DNA from: Micromonospora sp. RHAY321
GTDB taxonomy: Bacteria; Actinomycetota; Actinomycetes; Mycobacteriales; Micromonosporaceae
Length of the DNA: 64,000 nt
NCBI RefSeq assembly: GCF_023896955.1
Contig: NZ_JAMHIW010000021.1
Coordinates: 46,600 to 110,599 of the forward strand
Reading direction: 5' to 3'
In this document: positions 16,460 through 26,294 of the stretch, piece by piece
How positions within the stretch are numbered: the first letter of the stretch is position 1
Layout: every line of letters begins with the position of its first letter
The notes under the pieces: generated by a model
What the model was told of the DNA's origin: nothing
The model's database searches: none
The model's input: only the letters and a program-made list of their open reading frames with translations
Position numbers and translations under genes: made by a program

Positions 16460-17676
16460 CCAGCAGTCCGTACCCTCTCGGCCTGCGGCTGGACGGGCGG
16501 CGGGTGGTCGTGGTGGGCGGCGGCGCGGTCGCCACCCGACGGGTGCCGGCGTTGCTGGACGCCGGCGCGGACGTCCTGCTGGTGGCACCGGAGCTGACCC
16601 CGGCGCTGCGCGCCCGGGCGGACGCGGGCCGGCTGCGCTGGCTGCCGCGCCGGTTCGCACCCGAGGACCTGGACGGGGCGTGGCTGGTGCAGGTGGCGAT
16701 CGACGACCCGATCGCGGCGGCGTCGGTGAGCGCCCTTGCCGCCGAGCGACGCATCTTCTGCGTCCGCGCCGACGACCGGATGGCGGCCACCGCCTGGACG
16801 CCGGCGGTGACCCGGCACGGGCCGGTCACCGTGGCGGTGCTCGGCGGCGGCGACCCGCGCCGCGCGATGACCGTCCGCGACGCCATCCGCGACCTCCTCG
16901 ACGCCCGGAAGGCGCCTGCGGTGGAGGACGGGTCCCTTCCGGACGTCGCGGGCGGACGGGTGGCGTTGGTCGGGGCGGGACCGGGCGACCCGGAGCTGAT
17001 CACCGTGAAGGGCTGGCGGCTGCTCACCGAGGCGAACGTGGTGGTCGCCGACCGGCTGGTGCCCGGGCTGCTCCTGGACGAGTTGCGCCCCGACGTGGAG
17101 CTGGTGGACGCGTCGAAGATCCCCTACGGCCCGTCCCGCGCCCAGGACGAGATCAACCAGATCCTGGTCGATCGCGCCCGTGCCGGTGCGCGGGTGGTCC
17201 GGCTCAAGGGCGGCGATCCGTACGTCTTCGGCCGGGGCGGTGAGGAGTTGCTGGCCTGCGCCGCCGCCGGTGTGCCGGTGACCGTGGTCCCCGGGGTGAC
17301 CAGCTCGATCGCCGCCCCGGCCGCGGCCGGCATCCCGGTCACCCACCGGGGGGTGGCGCACGAGTTCACCGTGGTCTCCGGGCACGTCGCGCCCGACTCG
17401 CCAGCCTCGCTGGTGCGCTGGGAGGCGCTCGCGGGCCTGCGCGGCACCCTGGTGATCCTCATGGGGCTGAAGAACCTCGCGGCCATCACGGCCGCCCTGA
17501 TGGCGCACGGCCGGTCGCCGCAGACGCCGGCCGCCGTCGTCCAGGAGGGCACGACGGGCGCCCAGCGGGCACTGCGGTCGACCCTCGGCACGGTGGCCGC
17601 CGACGTGCTCGCCGCCGACCTGCGCCCGCCCGCGGTCGTCGTGGTGGGCGACGTGGTGGACGCGCTCGACGCCTGA
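16456..17676 (+). CDS. cobA: Fused precorrin-2 dehydrogenase (CysG N-domain) / uroporphyrinogen-III C-methyltransferase
   Basis: 406 aa, two domains. Residues 1-150 form the siroheme-synthase Rossmann domain (RVVVVGGGAVATRRVPALLDAGADVLLVAPE) that oxidises precorrin-2. Residues about 165-406 form the SAM-dependent SUMT domain with VGAGPGDPELITVKG, RLKGGDPYVFGRGGEE, VVPGVTSS and PVTHRGVA. The protein makes precorrin-2 and possibly sirohydrochlorin, the branch point to cobalamin and siroheme. The ferrochelatase activity of full CysG is uncertain. Its GTG overlaps the cobT stop. It is last in the cobCTA operon, with a hairpin 90 nt downstream. Confidence 0.93.
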   Translation: MTSSPYPLGLRLDGRRVVVVGGGAVATRRVPALLDAGADVLLVAPELTPALRARADAGRLRWLPRRFAPEDLDGAWLVQVAIDDPIAAASVSALAAERRIFCVRADDRMAATAWTPAVTRHGPVTVAVLGGGDPRRAMTVRDAIRDLLDARKAPAVEDGSLPDVAGGRVALVGAGPGDPELITVKGWRLLTEANVVVADRLVPGLLLDELRPDVELVDASKIPYGPSRAQDEINQILVDRARAGARVVRLKGGDPYVFGRGGEELLACAAAGVPVTVVPGVTSSIAAPAAAGIPVTHRGVAHEFTVVSGHVAPDSPASLVRWEALAGLRGTLVILMGLKNLAAITAALMAHGRSPQTPAAVVQEGTTGAQRALRSTLGTVAADVLAADLRPPAVVVVGDVVDALDA

Positions 17677-17765
17677 GGAGCGGGCGTGCGGGCTCGGGCG
17701 CTGCTTTCCCCGAGGATCGGGAGGGCGAGATGGCGGCTGCCGCTCGGGCGACCGCCCGATCGACA

Positions 17766-17797
17766 ACGGGGCCGAAGCACACGCGCTCCGGCCCCGT
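17766..17797. terminator. Bidirectional hairpin between cobA and the otsB fusion
   Basis: ACGGGGCCG and its perfect complement CGGCCCCGT flank a 14-nt loop between two convergent genes, so it can serve both. Confidence 0.6.
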
Positions 17798-17814
17798 CGT
17801 CGTACGTGCGTCGA

Positions 17815-20421
17815 CTACTGCTTGAGCATGTTGTCCAGCAGCAGGGCACAGCGGATCAGACCGAGGTGGCTGTACGCCTGCGGGTGGTTGCCCAGCCCGC
17901 GCTCCGCGAGCGGGTCGTACTGCTCGGGAAGCAGCCCGGTCGGGCCGGCGGTGAGCACCATCTGCGCGAACAGCTCCTCGGCGTCGGTGCGGCGGCCGGT
18001 GCGCAGGTACGCCTCGATCAGCCACGCCGTGCAGATGTGGAAGCCGCCCTCGCGGCCGGGCAGGCCGTCGTCCCAGTGGTAGCGGTAGACCACCGGGCCG
18101 CTGCGCAGGTCCGCCTCGATCTTCAGCACGGTGGACAGGAAGCGCGGGTCGTCGCCCGGAAGCAGGCCCGAGAGCCCGATCCAGAGCGACGAGGCGTCCA
18201 TGTCCTCGTCGCCGTACGCGACGCTGTACGCCTCGACCTCCTCGTGCCAGCCGTGCTCCAGCACGTTGGCGCCGATCCGGTCGCGCAGCTCCACCCACTC
18301 GGGGCGGTCCTCGCCACCGTGCTGGCGCATCACGTGCAGCGCCCGGTCGACGGTCATCCAGCACATCACCTTCGAGAAGATGTGGTGCCGGGGTGGCAGC
18401 CGAGCCTCCCAGATGCCGTGGTCGGGCTCGTGCCAGCGGCGGCGGACCGCCTCGACCATGTTGTCCAGGACACGCCACTCGTCCTCGCGGACCGAGCCGC
18501 GGGCGTCGGCGACGGCCGCGATCAGGTCGGCGATCGGGCCGAAGACGTCCAGTTGGAGCTGGTGGTTGGCGAGGTTGCCGACCCGGACCGGCCGGGAGCC
18601 GGCGTACCCGGGCAGGGTGTCGATGACGGCCTCGGCGCCCAACTCGTACCCGTCGATCGTGTAGAGCGGGTGGAGCCGCTCGGGGTGCCCGCCGGTGCGC
18701 TCGATGCAACCGTCCACCCAGAGCAGCAGCGCCTCGGCCTCGCTGAGGGAGCCCAGGTCGACCAGCGCGCGGGCGGTCAGTGCGGCGTCGCGGAGCCAGC
18801 AGTAGCGGTAGTCCCAGTTGCGGACGCCGCCCAGTTCCTCGGGGAGCGAGGTGGTCGCCGCGGCCAGGATCGAGCCGGTCGCCTCGTGGCAGAGCCCGCG
18901 CAGGGTGAGCGCGCTCCGGGCGACCAGGTCACGGGCGGTGGACGGCAGCCGCAGCGAGGCGACCCAGTCCTTCCACGGCTGCTCGGCCGCGGCCTGCCGC
19001 TCGTGGATCGGCACCCGGTGGTGGTCCAGGCTGTGCGTGCCGAAGCGCAGCTCCAGCACGACCTGCCCGCCGGCGGCGGAGAGGTCGACGACCGCCTTGG
19101 CGGTCTGGTAGCCGGCGTCGTTGCTGACCTGCCACTGCACGCCGGGGGAGTAGAGCGCGACCGGCTCGTTGGAGCCGAGCACCAGCAGGCCGTCGCCGAG
19201 CGGCTGCAACTGCACGGCGACCTGACCGAACTCGGGTCGTGGCGCGAACTCCACCCGTGCCCGGCCGCTGCCGGTGAGCACCCGGATCAGGGTCGAGTCG
19301 CCGGTGACCGCCACCGGGTCGTCCGGTGCGGTCTCCCGGGCCGGCTTGTCCAGCCAGTCGGTGACGGTGAGCCCGGACCAGCGGGTCTCCACGGTCATCG
19401 TGCCGGAGCGGTAGCGCTGGCCCAGCGGGATGCCCCCGCGTTCCGGCGCGATGCTGAAGTGGCCGGCCGGGCTGCCGCCGACGAGGTCGGCGAAGATCGC
19501 CGCCGAGTCCGGTTTGGGGTGGCAGAGCCAGCTGACCTTCGCCTCGGGGGTGAGCAGCGCGACGGTGCGGCCGTTGGCCAGCATGGAGTGCCGCTCGATC
19601 GGCACCGCCCGCTCGCCGAAGAGCCAGTGTCGCCGGGTCTCCAGCAGCAGCGCGAGCGCGCGGGCCGCCTCGAGGGGATCGGCCACCCGGTAGTCGGCCC
19701 GGGTGTCCCCGGGCCCGATCTTGATGCCGAGGTCCGGCCCGTGCAGGTTGCCGAAGGCGTTCTCGTCGGTCACGTCGTCGCCGATGAAGAGCACGGCGCT
19801 GGCCGAGAGCTGGGTCCGCAGCTGGTCGACCGCGGTGCCCTTGTGGGTGGCCACCACGGAGAGTTCGAAGACCTCCTTGCCCTGGGTGACGGTGACGCCG
19901 TCCCAGATGGCGGGGCCGTTGCGGACGGCCTCGATGGCCGCGGCCGCGATCTGCGGGTCGACCCCGCGGGTGTGCATGGCGACGCTGGCCGGCTTGCGTT
20001 CCAGCCGGATGCCGGGGTGCTCGGCGGCGATCTCGCGCAGCGCGTTGCGGACCCGGGTGCGCACCGCGACCAGCTCGGGGGAGAGCCGCTCGACGAAGCC
20101 GATGTCGAACTCGGAGCCGTGGCTGCCGACGAGGTGCACCTCGCTGGGCAGCCGGGAGAGCGCGGCAAGGTCGCGCAACGCCCGGCCGGACACCACCGCC
20201 ACGGTGGTCTGCGGCAGTGCGGCGAGCGCGCGGACCGCGGCCACCGACTCGGGCAGCGGTACGGCCTTGCTCGGGTCCTCCACGATCGGCGCCAGTGTGC
20301 CGTCGTAGTCGCAGGCGATCAGGAGCTGGGGGACCCGGGCGATCCGGCCGATGGCGGAACGCAGCTCGGGGTCCATCACCCCGGTGGCCGTCGCCGCTCC
20401 GTCGTTGACGGACGTGTTCAC
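17815..20421 (-). CDS. otsB: Trehalose-6-phosphate phosphatase (OtsB) fused to a GH15 trehalase/glucoamylase-like domain
   Basis: 868 aa. Residues 25-265 are an HAD phosphatase of the OtsB family: ACDYDGTLAPI (Asp38 nucleophile, Asp40), VVSGR (77-80) and FIGDDVTDENAF (Asp215/216). Residues about 272-868 are a GH15 protein like mycobacterial trehalase, with an N-terminal beta-sandwich followed by an (alpha/alpha)6 barrel: RNWDYRYCWLRDAALT (about 534-549), GNLANHQLQLDVFG, and EGGFHICTAWL with the candidate acid/base Glu. The first domain would make trehalose and the second would probably cleave it to glucose. Its GTG overlaps the otsA stop by 4 nt. No linker frameshift is visible; the frame is continuous. 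Confidence 0.9.
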   Translation of the reverse strand: MNTSVNDGAATATGVMDPELRSAIGRIARVPQLLIACDYDGTLAPIVEDPSKAVPLPESVAAVRALAALPQTTVAVVSGRALRDLAALSRLPSEVHLVGSHGSEFDIGFVERLSPELVAVRTRVRNALREIAAEHPGIRLERKPASVAMHTRGVDPQIAAAAIEAVRNGPAIWDGVTVTQGKEVFELSVVATHKGTAVDQLRTQLSASAVLFIGDDVTDENAFGNLHGPDLGIKIGPGDTRADYRVADPLEAARALALLLETRRHWLFGERAVPIERHSMLANGRTVALLTPEAKVSWLCHPKPDSAAIFADLVGGSPAGHFSIAPERGGIPLGQRYRSGTMTVETRWSGLTVTDWLDKPARETAPDDPVAVTGDSTLIRVLTGSGRARVEFAPRPEFGQVAVQLQPLGDGLLVLGSNEPVALYSPGVQWQVSNDAGYQTAKAVVDLSAAGGQVVLELRFGTHSLDHHRVPIHERQAAAEQPWKDWVASLRLPSTARDLVARSALTLRGLCHEATGSILAAATTSLPEELGGVRNWDYRYCWLRDAALTARALVDLGSLSEAEALLLWVDGCIERTGGHPERLHPLYTIDGYELGAEAVIDTLPGYAGSRPVRVGNLANHQLQLDVFGPIADLIAAVADARGSVREDEWRVLDNMVEAVRRRWHEPDHGIWEARLPPRHHIFSKVMCWMTVDRALHVMRQHGGEDRPEWVELRDRIGANVLEHGWHEEVEAYSVAYGDEDMDASSLWIGLSGLLPGDDPRFLSTVLKIEADLRSGPVVYRYHWDDGLPGREGGFHICTAWLIEAYLRTGRRTDAEELFAQMVLTAGPTGLLPEQYDPLAERGLGNHPQAYSHLGLIRCALLLDNMLKQ

Positions 20422-21818
20422 GCGGCCTCCGCCTCGGGAACTCCGAGTTCGGAGAGGAAAGACTTGGCCCAGTGCCCCACGTCGTGGGTACGCAGGTGAC
20501 GTTGCATTGTCCGCATCCGGCGGCGTGCCTCGGTTTTCTCCACGTGCACGGCCCGGAGGAGGGCGTCCTTGACCGCGTCCGGGTCGTGCGGGTTACACAA
20601 AAATGCCTGACGCAGCTCGGTGGCGGCGCCGGCGAATTCACTGAGCACAAGCGCGCCACCCTGGTCGGCGCGCGATGCGACGTACTCCTTGGCTACCAGA
20701 TTCATTCCGTCTCGCAGCGGGGTCACCATCATCACGTCGGCAGCGACGTACATCGCGGCCAGTTCACTGCGACTGTACGACTGATGCAGATAGTGGACCG
20801 CAGGCACGCCGACCCTGCCGAATTCGCCATTAATCCGACCAACCTCGCGCTCCACCTTGACGCGAAGTGCCTGGTAATGCTCGACGCGCTCCCGACTCGG
20901 TGTGGCCACCTGCACCATGACGGCGTCCGGAACTGTCAACTTTCCGTCAGCCAGCAGCTCCCGGAAGGCCTTGAGCCGCAACTCGATGCCCTTGGTGTAA
21001 TCCAGCCGGTCCACGCCCAGGATTATCGTCTTCGGATCGCCCAGCTCGGCACGGATCTGCTTGGCCCGCGCCTGGATCGCCGGGTCGGCGGCCATCCGCT
21101 CCATCTCCTGCGTGTCGATCGAGATGGGGAAGGCACCCGCCTTCACCTGCCGCCCGTCGACCTGGATCATCTGCCCCTCGTAGCGCAGACCGAGCAGGTG
21201 CCGGGCCAGCCGGACGAAGTTCTGCGCGGCCAGCCGCTGCTGGAAACCGACCAGGTCGGCGCCGAGCAGACCGCGCAGGATCTCGGTCCGGAACGGCATC
21301 TGCATGAACAGCTCGATCGGCGGGAACGGGATGTGCAGGAAGAAGCCGATCCGCAGGTCCGGCCGCAGCTCCCGCAGCATCGCCGGCACCAGTTGGAGCT
21401 GGTAGTCCTGCACCCAGACCGTCGCGCCCTCGGCCGCCACGTCCGCCGCGGCCTCCGCGAACCGCGCGTTGACCAGGCGGTACGCCTCCCGCCAGCGACG
21501 CTTGTAGGCCGGCGTCTCCACCGCGTCGTGGTAGAGCGGCCAGATCGTCGCGTTGGACTGGCCCTCGTAGTACCGCTCCAGCTCCTCGGCGCTCAGCGGC
21601 ACCGGGTGCAGCCGGATCCCCTCCAGGTCGAACGGCTCGGGGGCGGCGCCGGTGCCGCCGGCCCAGCCGACCCAGGTGCCCTGGTGTTCGGCGAGCACGG
21701 GATGCAGCGCGGTGACCAGCCCGCCGGGGCTGCGCCGCCACTGCCGTCCCTCGGGTGTGCTCACCTCGTCGACCGGCAGGCGGTTCGCCACTACGACAAA
21801 GGAGCTACGGACGGTCAC
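20418..21818 (-). CDS. otsA: Trehalose-6-phosphate synthase (GT20)
   Basis: 466 aa; transfers glucose from a nucleotide sugar to glucose-6-phosphate. GT20 motifs in order: NRLPV, WVGWAGG, WVQDYQLQLVPAML, HIPFPPIELF, LGVDRLDYTKGIELRLKAF and PLRDGMNLVAKEYVA, with the C-terminal LSEFAGAATEL. The N-terminal two thirds use G/C-ending codons almost exclusively. The stretch at about 20590-20960 (residues about 287-409) uses many A/T-ending codons although the protein sequence stays fully conserved (see findings). GTG 21818 follows GGAGG with about 9-nt spacing. The downstream otsB fusion is translationally coupled. Confidence 0.94.
   Translation of the reverse strand: MTVRSSFVVVANRLPVDEVSTPEGRQWRRSPGGLVTALHPVLAEHQGTWVGWAGGTGAAPEPFDLEGIRLHPVPLSAEELERYYEGQSNATIWPLYHDAVETPAYKRRWREAYRLVNARFAEAAADVAAEGATVWVQDYQLQLVPAMLRELRPDLRIGFFLHIPFPPIELFMQMPFRTEILRGLLGADLVGFQQRLAAQNFVRLARHLLGLRYEGQMIQVDGRQVKAGAFPISIDTQEMERMAADPAIQARAKQIRAELGDPKTIILGVDRLDYTKGIELRLKAFRELLADGKLTVPDAVMVQVATPSRERVEHYQALRVKVEREVGRINGEFGRVGVPAVHYLHQSYSRSELAAMYVAADVMMVTPLRDGMNLVAKEYVASRADQGGALVLSEFAGAATELRQAFLCNPHDPDAVKDALLRAVHVEKTEARRRMRTMQRHLRTHDVGHWAKSFLSELGVPEAEAA
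20590..20960 (-). other. Relaxed-codon-usage island within otsA
   Basis: Within this segment the coding strand uses codons such as ATT AAT, TAT, CAT, AGT, GAA, GTA, CTT, AAT and GCA TTT TTG TGT. Such codons are rare in the flanking parts of otsA and in the neighbouring genes. The local AT rise is visible by eye on the plus strand. Confidence 0.6.
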
Positions 21819-22137
21819 GATCGGCCACCTCCGGGTACTGACGGGTCCACCGCGATGAGCGTACTGAGCGTAGCTGCGGCGTCTGGTGCCCCGTGCCGGA
21901 GTTCCCTACCCGCCCGACGCGTGCTCAATCCGGGTCGTGATCTTGTCAACAAGCTGGCTCCTCGGGCGGCACGGCGTACTCCTGGGGCGGGGTGATGTGG
22001 GCGAAGCGGGCCGAACCTGTCAGGATTGACGATGGCGTGCGCGCGGCCGGCCCTCCGGCCGGTGGCGGCGGGCGGTCCTCGCAGCCCGCGTCGCGCCGCC
22101 CATCATGCGACAGCAACCGACGGAGGTAGCCCGCACC
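21819..22137. promoter_or_regulatory. Divergent otsA/ettA promoter region
   Basis: 319 nt without a clear gene. It holds a tandem candidate -10 pair for otsA (21858-21872) and CAGGAT (22021-22026) for ettA, followed by a roughly 105-nt ettA leader. The leader contains a hairpin at 22044-22061 (CGGCCGG, loop CCCT, CCGGCCG) and GGAGG at 22122-22126. A TTGACA-like sequence on the minus strand (21945-21950) lacks a matching -10. Confidence 0.4.
21858..21872 (-). promoter_or_regulatory. Two overlapping candidate -10 boxes for otsA
   Basis: Minus strand TACGCT occurs twice, 9 nt apart (complements of AGCGTA at 21858-21863 and 21867-21872), about 40-55 nt before GTG 21818. Confidence 0.35.
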
Positions 22138-23814
<1,677 letters not shown>

Positions 23815-23826
23815 CCGGCCGAGAAG

Positions 23827-24273
23827 GTGTCTGACCGGTTCGTCTACCACTGCACGCTGCGGTGGTCCGACCTTGACGCGTACGGCCACGTCAACAACTC
23901 GCGCTTCCTCACACTGTACGAGGAGGCGCGGGTGGCGTTGATGTTCGCCGGCGGCCGGGCCTGGGGGGTCGGCTCGTTCGCCGACGGGGTGGTGATCCGC
24001 CGGCACGAGGTGGACTACCTGCGCCCGGTCGACTACGCGCTGGGCCGGGCCACCGCTGAGGCCGCGCCCACCGTCCGGATCGAGCTGTGGGTGGAGGAGA
24101 TCCGGGCCTCCCGGTTCACCGTCGCCTACGAGCTGTACGACGGCGAGGTGCTGGCCAGCCGAGCCCGTTCGGTGCTGGTGCCGTTCGACCTGACCCGCCA
24201 GGTGCCCCGGCGGATCACCACGGAGGAGCGGGACTTCCTGCTCACGTACGCGCCGCAGGGCGGCGGGGCGTGA
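23827..24273 (+). CDS. Acyl-CoA thioesterase, 4HBT hotdog family
   Basis: 148 aa. LRWSDLDAYGHVNNSRFLTLYEEAR is the 4-hydroxybenzoyl-CoA thioesterase active-site region with the catalytic Asp and the HVNN loop. The rest forms the single hotdog sheet (VVIRRHEVDYLRPVDYALG). It hydrolyses an acyl-CoA; the acyl group is not predictable. GTG 23827, 12 nt after ettA with GAGAAG immediately upstream, suggests co-transcription with ettA, and its stop overlaps the next start (GTGA). Confidence 0.87.
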   Translation: MSDRFVYHCTLRWSDLDAYGHVNNSRFLTLYEEARVALMFAGGRAWGVGSFADGVVIRRHEVDYLRPVDYALGRATAEAAPTVRIELWVEEIRASRFTVAYELYDGEVLASRARSVLVPFDLTRQVPRRITTEERDFLLTYAPQGGGA

Positions 24274-25013
24274 CCCGGCCGGGCGCGGCCGGACCGGACC
24301 GGGTGGCGGCGTCGGTGCCCGCGCACGGCATCACGGGCGTGGCCGACGCGGGCGCCTTCCTGGCCCGGCTGGTCCGGCTGGATCCGGTCGCGCCGGTCCG
24401 GCTGCGGCCGGCCGGCGCCGCCGGGCGGGTCGCCCTCTGGGCCCGGCTGCCGTGGCAGGTGCTGGTGGTGCGGACGGTGGATGGCGGTCCGGCCGACGGC
24501 GCCGCCGAGGACGTCACCGTGGCCGCCACCGAGCTGCTGGCGGAGCTGGAGCGGGGCGGTCCGGCTCTGCCGGCGCGTCGGGACGCGCAGTGGCGGTGGC
24601 CGCTGCCGCCGGCCCGCAGCAGGCCGGTCGAGGCGCTGCCCGCCGCCGAGCTGTGGCGGATCGCGGACGCGGCGGCGGGCACCCTGCGTACGGCGAGCGA
24701 GCACGGGGTCGCCGGCCGCGCGGTGGGCCAGCGGGTGCTGCGCGACGCGCTGCTCGACCACGTGGCCGTGCTGGTCACTCCGGACGGCCCGCCCGGCCCG
24801 CCGGTGGAGGTGCCGCAGCGGCTGGTGCAGGGGCTGGTCCGGATGGGCTTCCTCGGGCCGGCTGACGGCACGCCCGGCTCCCCGGGCGACGCCGCCGTCC
24901 AGGTGCGTGTGGCCGGCCGTTGGGTCGGCCTGGTGGGACCATACGGAGCGGCCTGGTTGCAGAAGGCCACCGATCTCGCCGTGACGCCCCTGGCTACTCG
25001 TCCGAACGGATGA
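24270..25013 (+). CDS. Conserved actinobacterial hypothetical protein
   Basis: 247 aa, soluble, Ala/Pro/Leu-rich. No catalytic motif is recognised. Visible segments include WARLPWQVLVVRTVD near residue 50, an ELWRIADAAAGTLRTASEHGVAGRAVGQRVLRDALLDH helical region in the middle, and RVAGRWVGLVGPYGAAWLQ at the end. It starts at GTG 24270 inside the stop of the thioesterase gene, so it is translationally coupled and probably the last gene of the ettA operon. I do not recognise the family. Confidence 0.75.
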   Translation: MTRPGAAGPDRVAASVPAHGITGVADAGAFLARLVRLDPVAPVRLRPAGAAGRVALWARLPWQVLVVRTVDGGPADGAAEDVTVAATELLAELERGGPALPARRDAQWRWPLPPARSRPVEALPAAELWRIADAAAGTLRTASEHGVAGRAVGQRVLRDALLDHVAVLVTPDGPPGPPVEVPQRLVQGLVRMGFLGPADGTPGSPGDAAVQVRVAGRWVGLVGPYGAAWLQKATDLAVTPLATRPNG

Positions 25014-25090
25014 CCCCTGCTCATTCTTCTGGGCTGGGGCGGTCGTTGGGGGGATGCTTCAACCCGGCTGTCCGGGTACCGTCCATCCTC

Positions 25091-25120
25091 GGATCCAACG
25101 CACCGTAGGCGGCTGGATCC
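25091..25120. promoter_or_regulatory. Inverted repeat upstream of the YbjN-like gene
   Basis: GGATCCA (25091-25097) and TGGATCC (25114-25120) form 7-nt perfect arms with a 16-nt spacer, 25 nt before ATG 25145. It may be an operator; there is no direct evidence. Confidence 0.3.
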
Positions 25121-25144
25121 GCTGGGGAGTGAGGTGCGCGAGCG

Positions 25145-25729
25145 ATGCCGTGGTGGTCATGGCGCCCCGGTCCCGCCGACGGCGGCGATCCGGAAACCCG
25201 AAGCGGGATCACAGTGGAGAGCGCGGTCCGGGTCGGACCGCCCAACCCTCGCCAGCCGGGGGACGACTGCCCGTCCAACGAGCGGCCCGTGCTGACCGAG
25301 ATGCCGGCCACCATCGAGCCGGTGAGCCTGCGCCGGGTCTGTGACGCACTCGACCTGCTCGACGTGCGATACCTGGCCGACGGCGACGGCAACCTGCTGG
25401 CCATGTGGGAGCGGCACGCCGTGCTGGTGACCCTGGAGGGCCCGGAGGACGAGATCCTGGTGATGCGGGCCCGTCCGCACGCCACGGTGCCGCCCGACTG
25501 GGCCGACCGGGCCTACCGGGTGGTCAACGAGTGGAACCACACCCGACGGTTCTGCAAGGCGTACATCGGCGACCCGACCGAACGCGGCCAACTGCCGATC
25601 TACGCCGAGCTTCAGGTGCCGCTCGGTGCCGGCACCCACGACGCGCTGCTGGTCGAGATGCTCGACTGCGGCGCCGCGGTGGCCACCAGCTTCGTGGACT
25701 GGCTGCACGACGAGGGCGCGCTGCTCTGA
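25145..25729 (+). CDS. YbjN-domain (type III secretion chaperone-like) protein
   Basis: 194 aa. A variable N-terminal 60 residues precede a YbjN/CesT-like alpha-beta domain: CDALDLLDVRYLADGDGNLLAMW, then VVNEWNHTRRFCKAYIG, then a C-terminal helical FVDWLHDEGALL. The family name comes from structural resemblance to secretion chaperones; in actinobacteria a secretion role is not established and the function is unknown. ATG 25145 gives a compact ORF, but a start near ATG 25301 or the GTG before EPVSLRRV would remove the unconserved N-terminus. Confidence 0.75.
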   Translation: MPWWSWRPGPADGGDPETRSGITVESAVRVGPPNPRQPGDDCPSNERPVLTEMPATIEPVSLRRVCDALDLLDVRYLADGDGNLLAMWERHAVLVTLEGPEDEILVMRARPHATVPPDWADRAYRVVNEWNHTRRFCKAYIGDPTERGQLPIYAELQVPLGAGTHDALLVEMLDCGAAVATSFVDWLHDEGALL

Positions 25730-25762
25730 GGCTGCCGCGGGCCGGGTGCCCGGGCCGGGCCG

Positions 25763-26185
25763 TCAGGCGTCGGCCTGGTCCTCCATGGCGTTGACCATGA
25801 AGTACGCGGCCCGCTCCAGGTAGTCCCAGAGCGCGCCGGCGACCTGCGGCTCCAGGTCGAGCCGGTCCACGGCGTTGCGCATGTGCCGCAGCCAGGCGTC
25901 CCGCTCGGCCGCGCCGATCCGGAACGGGGCGTGCCGCATCCGCAGCCGCGGGTGACCACGCTGGGCGGAGTACGTGTTCGGCCCACCCCAGTACTGCATG
26001 AGGAACAGCGTCATCCGGTCCGCCGCCGGGGCCAGGTCGTCCGGGTACATCGGCCGCAGCAGGGGGTCGGTGGCGACGCCGGCGTAGAACTCATCCACCA
26101 GCTTGCGGAAGGTGGGCTCGCCGCCGACCGCTTCGAAGAGGGTCGTCGACGCACCGGGACGGTCGGAGTCACCTGCGGGAGTCAC
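25763..26185 (-). CDS. glbO: Group II truncated haemoglobin
   Basis: 140 aa. TLFEAVGGEPTFRKLVDEFYAGV (A/B helices), DLAPAADRMTLFLMQYWGG, then GHPRLRMRHAPFRIG with the proximal His in the F region, and a conserved Trp in DAWLRHMRNAVD (GH) mark a group II (trHbO) globin. It binds O2/NO and probably protects respiration from NO. GTG 26185 is set by CAGGAT 6 nt upstream. It converges on the YbjN-like gene. Confidence 0.92.
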   Translation of the reverse strand: MTPAGDSDRPGASTTLFEAVGGEPTFRKLVDEFYAGVATDPLLRPMYPDDLAPAADRMTLFLMQYWGGPNTYSAQRGHPRLRMRHAPFRIGAAERDAWLRHMRNAVDRLDLEPQVAGALWDYLERAAYFMVNAMEDQADA

Positions 26186-26191
26186 CGTTCC

Positions 26192-26197
26192 ATCCTG
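26192..26197 (-). promoter_or_regulatory. -10 box CAGGAT for leaderless glbO
   Basis: On the minus strand this reads CAGGAT in TGGCAGGAT context, 6 nt before GTG 26185. Confidence 0.5.
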
Positions 26198-26294
26198 CCA
26201 GGCGTGCCCGGTGGCGGCCCGACCCGGACGCCGTGCGCCCGGTCACGCCGGGCTGGCGTTCGCGCCCCGTCGAGCGAGGGGTTGGCTGACCGGG

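Noticed and set aside
21943..21950. TTGTCA/TTGACA sequences as an otsA or ettA -35
   Set aside because: No TANNNT lies 16-18 nt downstream on either strand.
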